Positions 54,666 through 62,600 are shown, counted from the stretch's first letter. The stretch is DNA of 64,000 bases from an uncultured Treponema sp. (GCA_946615905.1 CAMOIE010000005.1:62001-126000); one strand, 5' to 3'. The notes: a model not told the origin generated them from the letters alone. Translations and numbers: made by a program.

Positions 54666-55913
54666 ATGCACAGCCACCGTAAGATTTACATTTTTCAAAC
54701 ATTTTTACTGGTTCTCGCAATTCTTCTTCTGGCTTTACACCGTTATTGTTTGAAAAATGGCATTGCACTAACACAACAGTTTTCCATAATGAGCGGGAGT
54801 TCGCATGGCAGTAGCAAGGTCTTTGTGACCCTTGAAAAAAACAAGGAAAAGCATTGGCCAGAAGCAGATGGCATGGAAATGTTTCAGCTTGACTGTCTAC
54901 TTCATAATGAAGAAAAATACGTCGACATCACTGACTGGAAAATAAAAATCGAAGTGCCGGAGGAGTTCAGATTTGAAAACCCCGCCTGGAGCTGCGTTTT
55001 AAGCCAAGAAGACAATACTCTTACGGCAAGACAGCTTCTCGAAGACGAAGTTCCAGACCCAGCAATCAAAGAAGCCTATTGCACGGTACATGCCGGAGCA
55101 GTATTTTCATTCGGGGCAATAGTTCACGCAAAGGCTGGTTGGGCACCGGAAAAGGTCAACTTCTCCTTGACCTACACGCCGATTTTTGCCTATAGCATGT
55201 CAAGAGCCTCCAAAATTATCGAAATCGTTTTGATTGCAATAATAGTTTTTTCGCTTGCCTACAATTCAATAAATGGAATACGAGACCTTGAGGACAAGCA
55301 TCGGGCTGAGCAGACAAAAAAATTCATCACAAATATTCTAACCCTTTTCACAAACCTGATTGAAGCAAAGGATCCATACACGAAAGGACATTCAGAAAGG
55401 GTTGCAATTTATTCAAGGGAAATAGCAAAAAGACTCAAACTCTCACAGGAAAATCAGAGCCTGGCCTATTATTGTGCCCTCCTCCATGACACAGGAAAAC
55501 TTGTGATTGACAATTCCATTCTAAACAAAACGGATAAATTCACACATGGGGAGCGGTGGTGCATGGAGTCCCATGCGGAAATCGGCAGTGAAATTTTCAG
55601 AAACTTTGAATACCTTCCGGGAATGGCAGACATTATTAGGCACCACCACGAACGATACAATGGAACAGGCTATCCTGACGGTCTCAAAGGAAACGAGATT
55701 CCCCTCCTTTCAAGAATAATCTTCGCCGCAGACTGCTTTGACGCAATGACCACGGACAGAATTTACAGAAAGCATATTTCAACAAACGAAGTCAAAAAAG
55801 AACTTTTGACTGGTTCAGGAGTGGCATTTGACCCGGCAATAGCAGCAATCATGCTTTCAATGCTGAACGATGGGGTTATTCCGATACAAAATTCTGGCTC
55901 CTATAACCTATAA
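54666..55913 (+). CDS. Membrane HD-GYP phosphodiesterase-like protein with periplasmic sensor
   Basis: TM1 ~8-28 (FLLVLAILLLALHRYCL), a periplasmic domain ~30-175, TM2 ~182-203, then an HD-GYP domain (~215-405) expected to degrade cyclic di-GMP. Motifs: KDPYTKGHSERVA, ALLHDTGKLV (usually HDIGK), ESHAEIGSEI, IIRHHHERYNGTGYPDGLKG (usually HHExxDGxGYP, here N for D), and DCFDAMTTDRIYRK. The periplasmic part has the spacing of Trp and Gly residues of a CBM2-like beta-sandwich (DITDWKIKIEVPEEFRFENP; AVFSFGAIVHAKAG). No SD precedes the ATG. It ends 8 nt from the convergent ABC gene. Confidence 0.88.
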   Translation: MHSHRKIYIFQTFLLVLAILLLALHRYCLKNGIALTQQFSIMSGSSHGSSKVFVTLEKNKEKHWPEADGMEMFQLDCLLHNEEKYVDITDWKIKIEVPEEFRFENPAWSCVLSQEDNTLTARQLLEDEVPDPAIKEAYCTVHAGAVFSFGAIVHAKAGWAPEKVNFSLTYTPIFAYSMSRASKIIEIVLIAIIVFSLAYNSINGIRDLEDKHRAEQTKKFITNILTLFTNLIEAKDPYTKGHSERVAIYSREIAKRLKLSQENQSLAYYCALLHDTGKLVIDNSILNKTDKFTHGERWCMESHAEIGSEIFRNFEYLPGMADIIRHHHERYNGTGYPDGLKGNEIPLLSRIIFAADCFDAMTTDRIYRKHISTNEVKKELLTGSGVAFDPAIAAIMLSMLNDGVIPIQNSGSYNL

Positions 55914-55921
55914 TTTTTCTA

Positions 55922-56701
55922 TTAAATCAGCTCTTTGCACTGGTCGCTCAGATTTTCAAAGTCCGCTTCCGTAATTCCGTACAAATCTCGTATGAAAGCT
56001 GAGTCTACCTGCCTAGGCTCCGCGATTTTTATTCCCTCAGCAGACATGCAGACCATTTTTGTGGAGACTGAGCGCGCAAGCTCTATCTCGTGAATCGCCA
56101 TTATGACCGCCATGCCCTCTTCTACCTTTTTTTGAAGAAGCGTCAGCAGCTTGAGCTTGTATTTCAAGTCCAAAAATGCAGTCGGTTCGTCCAAAAGCAG
56201 GATGTCAGGCTCCTGGCACAAAGCCCTCGCGATTAAAACCCTCTGCTTCTGCCCGTCGCTAAGCTCGCTGAAAAGTCTTTCCTTAAAAGAAAGGCAGTCA
56301 AGATCAGAAAGATTTTTTTCAACTATTTTCTTGTCATTCTCAGTCAAAAATCCGAAACGGCCTGTGTGGGGGTAACGGCCCATCGCCGCAAGCTCGAAGG
56401 CAGTCATGTTCTCCGGGCGGATTCTCTCAGAGAGAAGGAGGCTTATGACCTTAGCCCTAGCCGCCTCATTGAAGTCAGCAAGATTTTTTTTGTTGATGAA
56501 AATATCGCCGGACAAAAGCGGAATCTGACCTGAAATCGACTTTAAAAGAGTTGACTTTCCTGAGCCGTTGGAGCCTACAAGGGAGACAATCTGACCTGAG
56601 GAGACTGTCAGGGAAAAATCATTTATGACAAGGCTCTTCTTGTAGCCGGCGGATAGATTTTTTATCTCAAGGGAAAAATCATTCATCGGTTTTACAAACA
56701 T
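55922..56701 (-). CDS. Iron/haem/corrinoid ABC transporter ATP-binding protein
   Basis: FecE/BtuD-type ATPase. Walker A LVGSNGSGKSTLLKSISGQI, Q-loop in LLLSERIRPENMTAFELAAM, signature LSDGQKQRVLIARALCQEP (D in place of the second G), Walker B ILLLDEPTAFLDLKYK, and VIMAIHEIELA. ATG 56701 shares a base with the permease stop (TGATG) and has GGAGG ~10 nt upstream; the longer frame to 56830 only reads through the permease gene. 259 residues. Confidence 0.9.
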   Translation of the reverse strand: MFVKPMNDFSLEIKNLSAGYKKSLVINDFSLTVSSGQIVSLVGSNGSGKSTLLKSISGQIPLLSGDIFINKKNLADFNEAARAKVISLLLSERIRPENMTAFELAAMGRYPHTGRFGFLTENDKKIVEKNLSDLDCLSFKERLFSELSDGQKQRVLIARALCQEPDILLLDEPTAFLDLKYKLKLLTLLQKKVEEGMAVIMAIHEIELARSVSTKMVCMSAEGIKIAEPRQVDSAFIRDLYGITEADFENLSDQCKELI

Positions 56702-57702
56702 CAGTTCTGCCGCCTCCGGGAAAGCAAAATGAAAATCACGACCGGTGCGCCGAAAAGAGACGTGACGGCCGAAATCGACAGCTCCAGGGGAGAAAAAACA
56801 GAGCGGGCAATCAAGTCGCAGAGAAGGCAAAAAGAGCCGCCTCCCAAAAAGACCGCCGGAATCAGAAAAAGTGCGTTCGCCGTTTTTGAAATCCGCCTGA
56901 TTAAAAAAGGAACCGCGATTCCGACAAAGGAGACAGAGCCTGCGAAAGCCGCGACAGAGGCCGACAAAAGGGAGGAAAGCAAAATCAAAAGAGGCCGCAT
57001 TAATGAAATCCTTACCCCCATTGAGCGGGCGTAGTTTTCGCCAAGGTTAAAGGCCCCGATGGATTTCGAGAGAAGGAGAATCAGCAAAAAAGAAATCAGG
57101 ACAAGGGGCGCGATGACAAGGATGTTTTCCATCGTGATTCCAGAAAAAGAGCCTTGAGTCCAGCCGTGCAGGTTCACGATGTCAGCATCCTGAGCGAAGG
57201 TAATCACAAACTCGGTGACGCTAGAAGCGCAGTAACCGATCATGATTCCAGCAACCAAAAGAACAGCCGGATGAGAGATTTTCTTTGCGACAAGAAGAAT
57301 GAAGGCCGTGGAAAGGACAGCCCCTAAAAAAGCCCCGAAAATCAGCAGGGCTGACGAAGAGCCTGCCCCTCCAGCAAAAAAAACTAGGAAAATCGCGACA
57401 AAAAGTTTTGCCCCGGAAGAAATTCCAAGGACAAAAGGACCTGCCACAGGATTTTGGAAGTAAATCTGCAAAAGCAAGCCTGAGAGCGCAAGCGCGCCGC
57501 CAAGCAAAAATGCCGCAAAAAGACGAGGGAGGCGGATTTTAAAAATCACAAAGGCAGCGTCTGACTGGCCACCAGAAAAAATTGACTTTAAGGCATCGAA
57601 AAAAGAAAAGTCAGCGGAGCCGAACGAAAGATTTATGACAGAAAGAAAAATCGTGAGAAAAATCAAAAATGCGAAAATCAAAAGGGAGCGGTGCCTAGTC
57701 AT
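56701..57702 (-). CDS. FecCD-family ABC permease
   Basis: Ten-TM permease for iron chelates, haem or cobalamin. LLLQIYFQNPVAGPFVLGISSG is the hallmark FecCD motif, and later GLAVPFLIRRISKTANALFL-type loop (VGIAVPFLIRRISKTANALF) contacts the ATPase. 333 residues is typical. Start overlaps the binding-protein stop by 4 nt. Confidence 0.92.
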   Translation of the reverse strand: MTRHRSLLIFAFLIFLTIFLSVINLSFGSADFSFFDALKSIFSGGQSDAAFVIFKIRLPRLFAAFLLGGALALSGLLLQIYFQNPVAGPFVLGISSGAKLFVAIFLVFFAGGAGSSSALLIFGAFLGAVLSTAFILLVAKKISHPAVLLVAGIMIGYCASSVTEFVITFAQDADIVNLHGWTQGSFSGITMENILVIAPLVLISFLLILLLSKSIGAFNLGENYARSMGVRISLMRPLLILLSSLLSASVAAFAGSVSFVGIAVPFLIRRISKTANALFLIPAVFLGGGSFCLLCDLIARSVFSPLELSISAVTSLFGAPVVIFILLSRRRQN

Positions 57703-58928
57703 TTAAGCCGCCTCAAAAATTTTGTCTCTGGCGAGTCACTTTCGGAGGCCGAAAGAGAGCATGTATCGGGGGCTGACAAAATCAAATTGATGTCGCGCAA
57801 AAGCAGGGCCGTGTCGGCGATTGACTCGTAGACGTTTTTTCCTGCTGACCAAACTTGACCTTGAATGACGGCAGGGGATTTTTCCAACAGGGGACATTTT
57901 AAAAGCAGCTCGCCAATAGAAGAAAGAGGAGCCGTAATCGAGGAATTGTAGATTATCACGTCAGCATCCCTTGCGGCCGAATAAAGGGCTTCCATAGAGA
58001 CTGTGACGGAGGGGGAAGAAGCCTTGTATTTTGTGCTGAGCCTGTCAAAGGCATAGCGGCCTCCGGCAATTTTTATCATCCGAGGAATATAGTCGTCCTT
58101 TCCCCGGATTACAGGAAGATTATTGGAATTTATATAGAAGAAAGCGACTTTTTTGTCTTTTACGGCTGGCATCGAAAGATTTTTAACGATTGACTTCTGC
58201 CTCTCAAAAAAATCATCAGCCTCGCTCTCAAATCCTGACAGTTTGCCCCAGACTTTGACCCACTCAAGGCGGCCTAGCGGATCTTTTTCATAGCTTGACC
58301 TGTCGATTATCACGGGAAAGCCAAGGCTCTCAAGTTTTTCCTTGGTCTTGGAGGCGTGGAAAATCATCGTGGACTCAATCACGGAGTCAGGCTTTTTTGA
58401 AAGCAAAAGCTCATAGTCTGGAGACGAGTATTTTCCGCAGTAGATTATTCTCCCGTCATTTATCCTTGAAATCACAGACGGCAGATACCAGTTCTGCAAG
58501 GCCGTGGAAGTAAATGCCACAGAGTCCAAGGCTCCGCAGGAATCCAAAAGGGGGACAGCAGCAAGGGAAGCAGAATAGATTTTTCTCAGAGGCAGGGTCA
58601 AAAGAGTCACGCCGGAAGGAAGATTTTTCGGAGCCGTCTGACCTTCTTTGAGGCATAAATATGACTCATAGGGAGTCTGCAAAAAGGTGAATTCCTCTGC
58701 TCCAGATTTTCCAGAAGCCGAATCCACAAGCGTGAAAAAGGCGAAGCCCTCCGCGTATTCCGGGCGAATTTCACCTGATACAGAAAAGCCCTTGATTGAA
58801 GGCGGCGACAGGGCGACTTTTTCCGCCGGATTTTTTGAGGAACATGAGACTACCAAGGCACAAAGCGCAAAAGTCAAAGCGCATTGAATTGCTGAAAAAA
58901 ATCTTCTTGTAAATTGAAAAGCGCACAT
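57699..58928 (-). CDS. Substrate-binding lipoprotein of the FecBCD-type transporter
   Basis: Two-lobed periplasmic binding protein. Lipobox VVSC follows a short signal (FSAIQCALTFALCALVVS). RIIYCGKYSSPDYELLLSKK, LESLGFPVIIDRSSYEKDPL and AARDADVIIYNSSITAPLSS are typical of FepB/BtuF-like proteins. ATG 58928 was chosen since it places the lipobox at about residue 29; the longer frame overlaps the upstream gene. The codons just after the start come from an AT-rich repeat-like stretch (TTGCAATTTGCAATG style). Substrate cannot be fixed; the NEAT-like neighbour favours haem or iron. Confidence 0.85.
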   Translation of the reverse strand: MCAFQFTRRFFSAIQCALTFALCALVVSCSSKNPAEKVALSPPSIKGFSVSGEIRPEYAEGFAFFTLVDSASGKSGAEEFTFLQTPYESYLCLKEGQTAPKNLPSGVTLLTLPLRKIYSASLAAVPLLDSCGALDSVAFTSTALQNWYLPSVISRINDGRIIYCGKYSSPDYELLLSKKPDSVIESTMIFHASKTKEKLESLGFPVIIDRSSYEKDPLGRLEWVKVWGKLSGFESEADDFFERQKSIVKNLSMPAVKDKKVAFFYINSNNLPVIRGKDDYIPRMIKIAGGRYAFDRLSTKYKASSPSVTVSMEALYSAARDADVIIYNSSITAPLSSIGELLLKCPLLEKSPAVIQGQVWSAGKNVYESIADTALLLRDINLILSAPDTCSLSASESDSPETKFLRRLK

Positions 58929-58945
58929 TGCAAATTGTAAAACAG

Positions 58946-59833
58946 TTAATTTTCGATTTTGATTTTTCCAACAATTATCGGGGACGCGATTCCAAGGAGG
59001 ACGATTGCAAAGCCGATAATCAGGAACCATGGGATTCCAGCCTCTTTTTTGATGGAGGCAGCGTCAAATTCCAGCTGGTATGAAATCTCGTGCGGGGCAG
59101 ACATTGCGGTCGTGTCCGCGATTACCGTGAAAGGCCCGTCAAAAGTCATGACAGGAATCTCAAAGACAGACTTTCCCTTTTCGATTTTCGCCGTGTATTT
59201 TTGCCCGTAGATTTTCATATAGTCATAGTTCGCTGATGACCAGACAAGCCTCGCAGTCGCCTGACCGTCTTTTATTGTCACTACGGCTGGAGATGAGACA
59301 AAAGCCTTGCCTGTGCCGCCGGTCAATTTTACGCTGGCTGTGTAAGCTCCGTCCTTTTTTCCGAAAATCTCCTTGAAGTCATCGGAGAAAGGCTGAATCA
59401 AAATTGACTCCTGGGGGAGACTGTATGACCAAAAAATCAAGTCGCGGTCGTACCAGGATTTTTTCTTTGTCGAATAGGCAGCGCAGGGAATCGGCTCATT
59501 CAAATAGGTCACAGGGAATTCGTACTCATACTTGCCGTCAGAATTTTCGCTGTAAAAAAAACATGAGGAGTCCGGGGCAGTCTGGGCAGCTTCAGCCTTT
59601 CCGGGGAAAAGTTTTTTGTAGCCCTTGCCTGACAAAGTGAGTCTTGCCCGCATGGAGCCGGAATCCACGACAAGGGAGGCTTTCTCCACACGGAACATCG
59701 ACGATGAGGAATCCACAGAGATTGAATAACTTCCGTCCACAATATCAGAGCCTTTAAGCGGAAGAAAGGTCTTTTCCGAGAAAATCAAAAATGAAAGATT
59801 AAAAATTAAAAGTGAAAGAATCAGCCGTTTCAT
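58946..59833 (-). CDS. Exported, C-terminally anchored protein with two NEAT-like domains
   Basis: Signal peptide 1-19, two tandem beta domains (~30-150 and ~165-265), and a C-terminal TM (FLIIGFAIVLLGIASPIIVG) ending in a few basic residues. The repeats align: SMRARLTLSGKGYKKLFPG with GQATARLVWSSANYDYMKIY, and YEFPVTYLNEPIP with FEIPVMTFDGPFT. The second carries an ANYDYMKI motif and TTAMSAPHEISYQL, which recall haem-binding NEAT-like iron transport-associated proteins of clostridia. It begins the four-gene importer unit (18 nt before the binding protein), so it probably captures haem or an iron compound. Family by recall; moderate certainty. Confidence 0.72.
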   Translation of the reverse strand: MKRLILSLLIFNLSFLIFSEKTFLPLKGSDIVDGSYSISVDSSSSMFRVEKASLVVDSGSMRARLTLSGKGYKKLFPGKAEAAQTAPDSSCFFYSENSDGKYEYEFPVTYLNEPIPCAAYSTKKKSWYDRDLIFWSYSLPQESILIQPFSDDFKEIFGKKDGAYTASVKLTGGTGKAFVSSPAVVTIKDGQATARLVWSSANYDYMKIYGQKYTAKIEKGKSVFEIPVMTFDGPFTVIADTTAMSAPHEISYQLEFDAASIKKEAGIPWFLIIGFAIVLLGIASPIIVGKIKIEN

Positions 59834-59902
59834 AGGGGATATTTTACCGCAAATAGCATTTTCTTTCTATTTATTTTGGCGATATTATAGCTTTCAGAAA
59901 GG

Positions 59903-59916
59903 AATCCTGTATAATC
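59903..59916 (+). promoter_or_regulatory. Promoter segment duplicated at 60340-60353
   Basis: AATCCTGTATAATC contains TATAAT (59910-59915) 16 nt before the ATG of the 97-residue gene. The identical 14-mer recurs at 60340-60353 before a broken gene. No good -35 is seen. Confidence 0.5.
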
Positions 59917-59930
59917 ATCATGAGGAAAAT

Positions 59931-60224
59931 ATGAAACCGAAGATGATATTCCTAAACCTCCTGAAAGTTCTTGTATTTCTGCTGGATGCCGTATTGGACT
60001 TTTATGCATTAGTCTGGCTAGAAAGTTTTCTTTTCGAAAAATACGACAATCCGTTGCGCTATTTCGCAGCGATTTATATTCCCTACATCTCAATTTTCAT
60101 TGTGTTTTTTATATATCTTTTGACGGTAGGAATACGCTGGATTTTCGGAAAATGCAGACGGCAAATTCTGATTGTCTTTGCGTTTGCCGTATTCGGAGCG
60201 ATTGTGCTACGATACGAGTGTTGA
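59931..60224 (+). CDS. Small three-TM membrane protein
   Basis: 97 residues: TM1 ~8-28 (LNLLKVLVFLLDAVLDFYAL), TM2 ~42-66 (FAAIYIPYISIFIVFFIYLL), TM3 ~78-93 (QILIVFAFAVFGAIVL). SD GAGGAAA lies 3-8 nt before the ATG. No homologue recognised. It opens the accessory stretch at the right of the window. Confidence 0.65.
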   Translation: MKPKMIFLNLLKVLVFLLDAVLDFYALVWLESFLFEKYDNPLRYFAAIYIPYISIFIVFFIYLLTVGIRWIFGKCRRQILIVFAFAVFGAIVLRYEC

Positions 60225-60248
60225 AATTTGCAAACTGGTGAAGGAAAA

Positions 60249-60362
60249 ATGAAACCGACAAAACACACCCTCGCAAAACTCTTCGCCCTTCTTTCGTTCG
60301 CGGTGTATCTGCTATTAACACAAATGAAACATTCCTCAAAATCCTGTATAATCCTCTCATAA
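60249..60362 (+). pseudogene. Truncated small membrane-protein gene
   Basis: SD-like AAGGAA then ATG 60249 begins a 37-codon frame (KPTKHTLAKLFALLSFAVYL...) that stops at 60360-60362 after one hydrophobic helix. The start MKPT resembles MKPK of the preceding gene. Its 3' part overlaps the repeated AATCCTGTATAATC segment, suggesting a fused remnant. Confidence 0.4.
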
Positions 60363-60375
60363 AGGAAATCCCAAA

Positions 60376-60413
60376 ATGAAAAACAAATCCTAATTCTGCT
60401 CTTAACTCAATAG
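60376..60413 (+). pseudogene. Frameshifted 5' remnant related to the 468-residue protein gene
   Basis: ATGAAAAACAAATCCTAATT at 60376 matches the 5' end of the gene at 61030 (ATGAAAAAACAAATCCTACT) except for one missing A and two changes. With the A restored it would read MKKQILILLLTQ then a stop. Looks like a decayed copy of that signal-peptide start. Confidence 0.45.
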
Positions 60414-60467
60414 CCACCAGACGCATCACCCCCCCTTAGACTTCTGTATCACAAACCGAAGAATTTA

Positions 60468-60476
60468 TGCTATAAT
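60468..60476 (+). promoter_or_regulatory. Extended -10 promoter for the DUF4160 pair
   Basis: TGCTATAAT (60468-60476) is an extended -10 18 nt before ATG 60494. SD AGGAGG is at 60483-60488. Confidence 0.5.
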
Positions 60477-60493
60477 AAAAGTAGGAGGTGCGT

Positions 60494-60763
60494 ATGCTTC
60501 ACAATTTTATGGAATTGCCTGACCAAACAATAATCAGTTATTACGACATCGATAACGGCTCCGTCAAAGTTTATATGGAAACCCCGGATGAAAAATACGG
60601 ATTCAAGCATGCCACCTGTTTTTTGCCAGCCGAAAATTGGACAGACATTGTTGGCTACACCGAAGCAGAATTAGATTATTTAAAAGAACTCGTGGAATCG
60701 GAAAAGCACATGATTTTAGAATTTGCTCAGAATGGGGGCTTGGACGATGCCTCAAATTTTTAA
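60494..60763 (+). CDS. Small acidic partner of DUF4160 protein
   Basis: 89 residues, soluble, acidic (YDIDNGSVKVYMETPDEKYG; EAELDYLKELVESEKHMILE). Start ATG 60494 has SD AGGAGG 5 nt upstream; GTG 60488 is inside the SD. It overlaps the DUF4160 gene by 17 nt. Proteins of this kind are often beside DUF4160, and the layout resembles a toxin-antitoxin pair, but neither activity is shown here. Confidence 0.75.
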   Translation: MLHNFMELPDQTIISYYDIDNGSVKVYMETPDEKYGFKHATCFLPAENWTDIVGYTEAELDYLKELVESEKHMILEFAQNGGLDDASNF

Positions 60764-61025
60764 GCTAGGCTCGTATTGGGTCTACTTTTGGACAAATGAA
60801 GGAGAGCCAAAAGAGCCTGTCCATGTCCACATTTCAAAAGGAAAGCCTGTTCCAAATGGAACAAAAGTTTGGATTACAAAAAGCGGAAAGTGTTCTCTTG
60901 CTAACAACAATTCAAAAATTCCAGAGCAGGATTTAAACAAATTACTTCGCTTGATAGAGCCGCGAGCTTTTGAGATTACACGAAAGTGGCTTGAAATATT
61001 CGGACAGATTTCATTCTACTGTTGA
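60747..61025 (+). CDS. DUF4160 protein
   Basis: 92 residues. Family features: MPQIFKLGSYWVYFWTNE, EPVHVHISKGKP (HxH motif), then NGTKVWITKSGKCSLANNNS and IPEQDLNKLLRLI. The HVH motif is the family's most conserved part and may bind metal or act in catalysis. ATG 60747 aligns with the family start; the longer frame does not. Confidence 0.85.
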   Translation: MPQIFKLGSYWVYFWTNEGEPKEPVHVHISKGKPVPNGTKVWITKSGKCSLANNNSKIPEQDLNKLLRLIEPRAFEITRKWLEIFGQISFYC

Positions 61026-61029
61026 AAAA

Positions 61030-62436
61030 ATGAAAAAACAAATCCTACTTCTACCCCTTCTTTTCGTATTCGCCATCTCGACAATTTCCGCAGAAAAAAC
61101 TTACACCGCGTTTCGACCAGAGCAAATCGAAGTAAGCTCGTTTCTTTCGGAAGGAAAAAACCAATACTCAAAAGACTGTCTTTCGCCAAAAGTCAGCCGT
61201 TCCTGGGTTCCTGCAGGTGGGTATATCGTTCTTCGTTCAGGTGTTCACACCGCCCTTCCGATTGCGCCCGAAGACAAATACACGGTCGGCGAGGATTCAG
61301 AGGAAAAGTTCAGCGGATGGCGGCTTGTGGTGTTCGACTCCACGGAAGAGGTTGCGCTGAACGCGGATTATTCAGTCGCGATGGACGCTCTTTTGCAGAC
61401 GATACGGAGCAAGACTTTTGTCGTCGCCGAGAATGACGGATTTGTCATCACGTCCGCGATTTCCGACGAGGATATTGATATGCTCGCCAGCGCGGTGAAG
61501 CAGAGAGAAGATGAAAAAAGGGCGGAAAATGCAAAAAAATTCCTTGCGCCGAACGAAAAGCAGGACGACGGCTTTTTTATCGCGAAGCCGACGTGCGCCT
61601 CGATTGCGGCAACGGGGGAGAAGGCGGGGATATTCCATTTGAACGCGAACGAGGCGACCATTTTTCCGCGCGAGCCTGAGCATTTTTTCTCGTACACAGA
61701 AAACGACAGCAGCGAGGAGGAAGAGATTAAGCATTGGCGGTTTATCCTTGTTTGTGCGGACGGAGAGTTGATAGGCGATTTTGAGTATCACGAGTGCATT
61801 TCTATGCTTTCGCATTTCCCGCAGTTGCTTTCTGGTGGTGACGAGAAGTATCTTACCACGAAGGCTCTTTCGGACGACGACCTAAAGATGCTCGCCGAAA
61901 CGCTCTCCCAAGTTCAGAGGGATGACTCCAGCGATAAAGGGGACGCTACGACCGCCAGCGACGAAGAAGAAACTGAAGAAGGCGAAACCGACGAATACGG
62001 GTGGGTTGAAGCAACGTATAAAGAAACCGTGCTGGACAAATGGGCAGAACACAAGGGCGTTCTGCTGTTTTGGTGGTTCATCGTCGCCATAATGCATTGC
62101 GCGGCTTTCTTTGATTTGAGCGGGCAGTCTTTTGCGGGCATAAAAGCGTTCGGCTGGAGCGTTTTTGCCATTCTGGGCAGTTTTTCGTTCACCTATTTTT
62201 TCCTTCTTGTTCTAAAATTTTTTCTTCAAAACTACCCGAAGGCGCAAAAGCCGATTTGTCAGGTTTTGGCTTGGATTTCTTTTGTTTCCTTCTTTTTGCT
62301 AGGGATTGTTGATATGCGACCTCTCGGCTCGGTTAAGTTTATCGCGATGAGTTCGTTTACTTTAGGCTCGCTTTACGCGACGCTGTTGATTTTCAAAATG
62401 TATTACAGCGACGCCCCCGATTCGCGCAAAAACTGA
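61030..62436 (+). CDS. Orphan membrane protein with duplicated extracytoplasmic domain
   Basis: 468 residues. Signal peptide (KKQILLLPLLFVFAISTISA), then two related ~150-residue domains: copy 1 ends WRLVVFDSTEEVALNADYSV...AISDEDIDMLASAV, copy 2 ends WRFILVCADGELIGDFEYHE...ALSDDDLKMLAETL. A Glu/Asp-rich linker (~320-340; ASDEEETEEGETDEYG) is followed by four TM helices (~355-460). No family recognised. It starts 4 nt after the DUF4160 stop with no SD, so it may be coupled to it. ATG 61030 chosen for the signal peptide. Confidence 0.8.
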   Translation: MKKQILLLPLLFVFAISTISAEKTYTAFRPEQIEVSSFLSEGKNQYSKDCLSPKVSRSWVPAGGYIVLRSGVHTALPIAPEDKYTVGEDSEEKFSGWRLVVFDSTEEVALNADYSVAMDALLQTIRSKTFVVAENDGFVITSAISDEDIDMLASAVKQREDEKRAENAKKFLAPNEKQDDGFFIAKPTCASIAATGEKAGIFHLNANEATIFPREPEHFFSYTENDSSEEEEIKHWRFILVCADGELIGDFEYHECISMLSHFPQLLSGGDEKYLTTKALSDDDLKMLAETLSQVQRDDSSDKGDATTASDEEETEEGETDEYGWVEATYKETVLDKWAEHKGVLLFWWFIVAIMHCAAFFDLSGQSFAGIKAFGWSVFAILGSFSFTYFFLLVLKFFLQNYPKAQKPICQVLAWISFVSFFLLGIVDMRPLGSVKFIAMSSFTLGSLYATLLIFKMYYSDAPDSRKN

Positions 62437-62482
62437 TTTATTGAAAAATTCACAATCATGTGCTAGTTTTTATTCGTGCGGA

Positions 62483-62528
62483 GGGTTCAATACACAGCCC
62501 CATGGGGCGTAAAGAGGGTATTGAACCC
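62483..62528. repeat. Nested palindrome 1 upstream of the DUF3791-DUF3990 cassette
   Basis: GGGTTCAATAC (62483-62493) pairs exactly with GTATTGAACCC (62518-62528). The loop contains the 12-bp perfect palindrome GCCCCATGGGGC (62497-62508). Non-coding. It can fold as a two-part hairpin in RNA or a cruciform in DNA. Confidence 0.85.
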
Positions 62529-62547
62529 GACTGCGATTCCAATTATG

Positions 62548-62589
62548 AATCAGCATTCCCCGTGGGTTTGCCCCCGGGGAATGCTGATT
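62548..62589. repeat. Strong hairpin 2, ending at the SD of the DUF3791 gene
   Basis: AATCAGCATTCCCCG (62548-62562) pairs perfectly with CGGGGAATGCTGATT (62575-62589), with GGG-CCC extending the stem around a TTTG loop. It ends one base before GAGG (62590-62593), the probable SD of ATG 62601. It could be a terminator of upstream transcripts, an attenuator or an operator; there is no T tract right after it, which weighs against a plain terminator. Confidence 0.85.
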
Positions 62590-62600
62590 GAGGCTTAAAG

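Noticed and set aside
56702-56830. Longer start for the FecE-type ATPase
   Set aside because: It lies in the permease gene in another frame; ATG 56701 has an SD and stop-start overlap.
60225-60493. Single intact small gene in the 269-nt gap
   Set aside because: Only a 37-codon fragment and a frameshifted start are seen, better explained as remnants.
62483-62589. IS200/IS605 ends or CRISPR repeat
   Set aside because: No transposase is nearby, and the two hairpins differ from each other and are not a regular repeat-spacer array.
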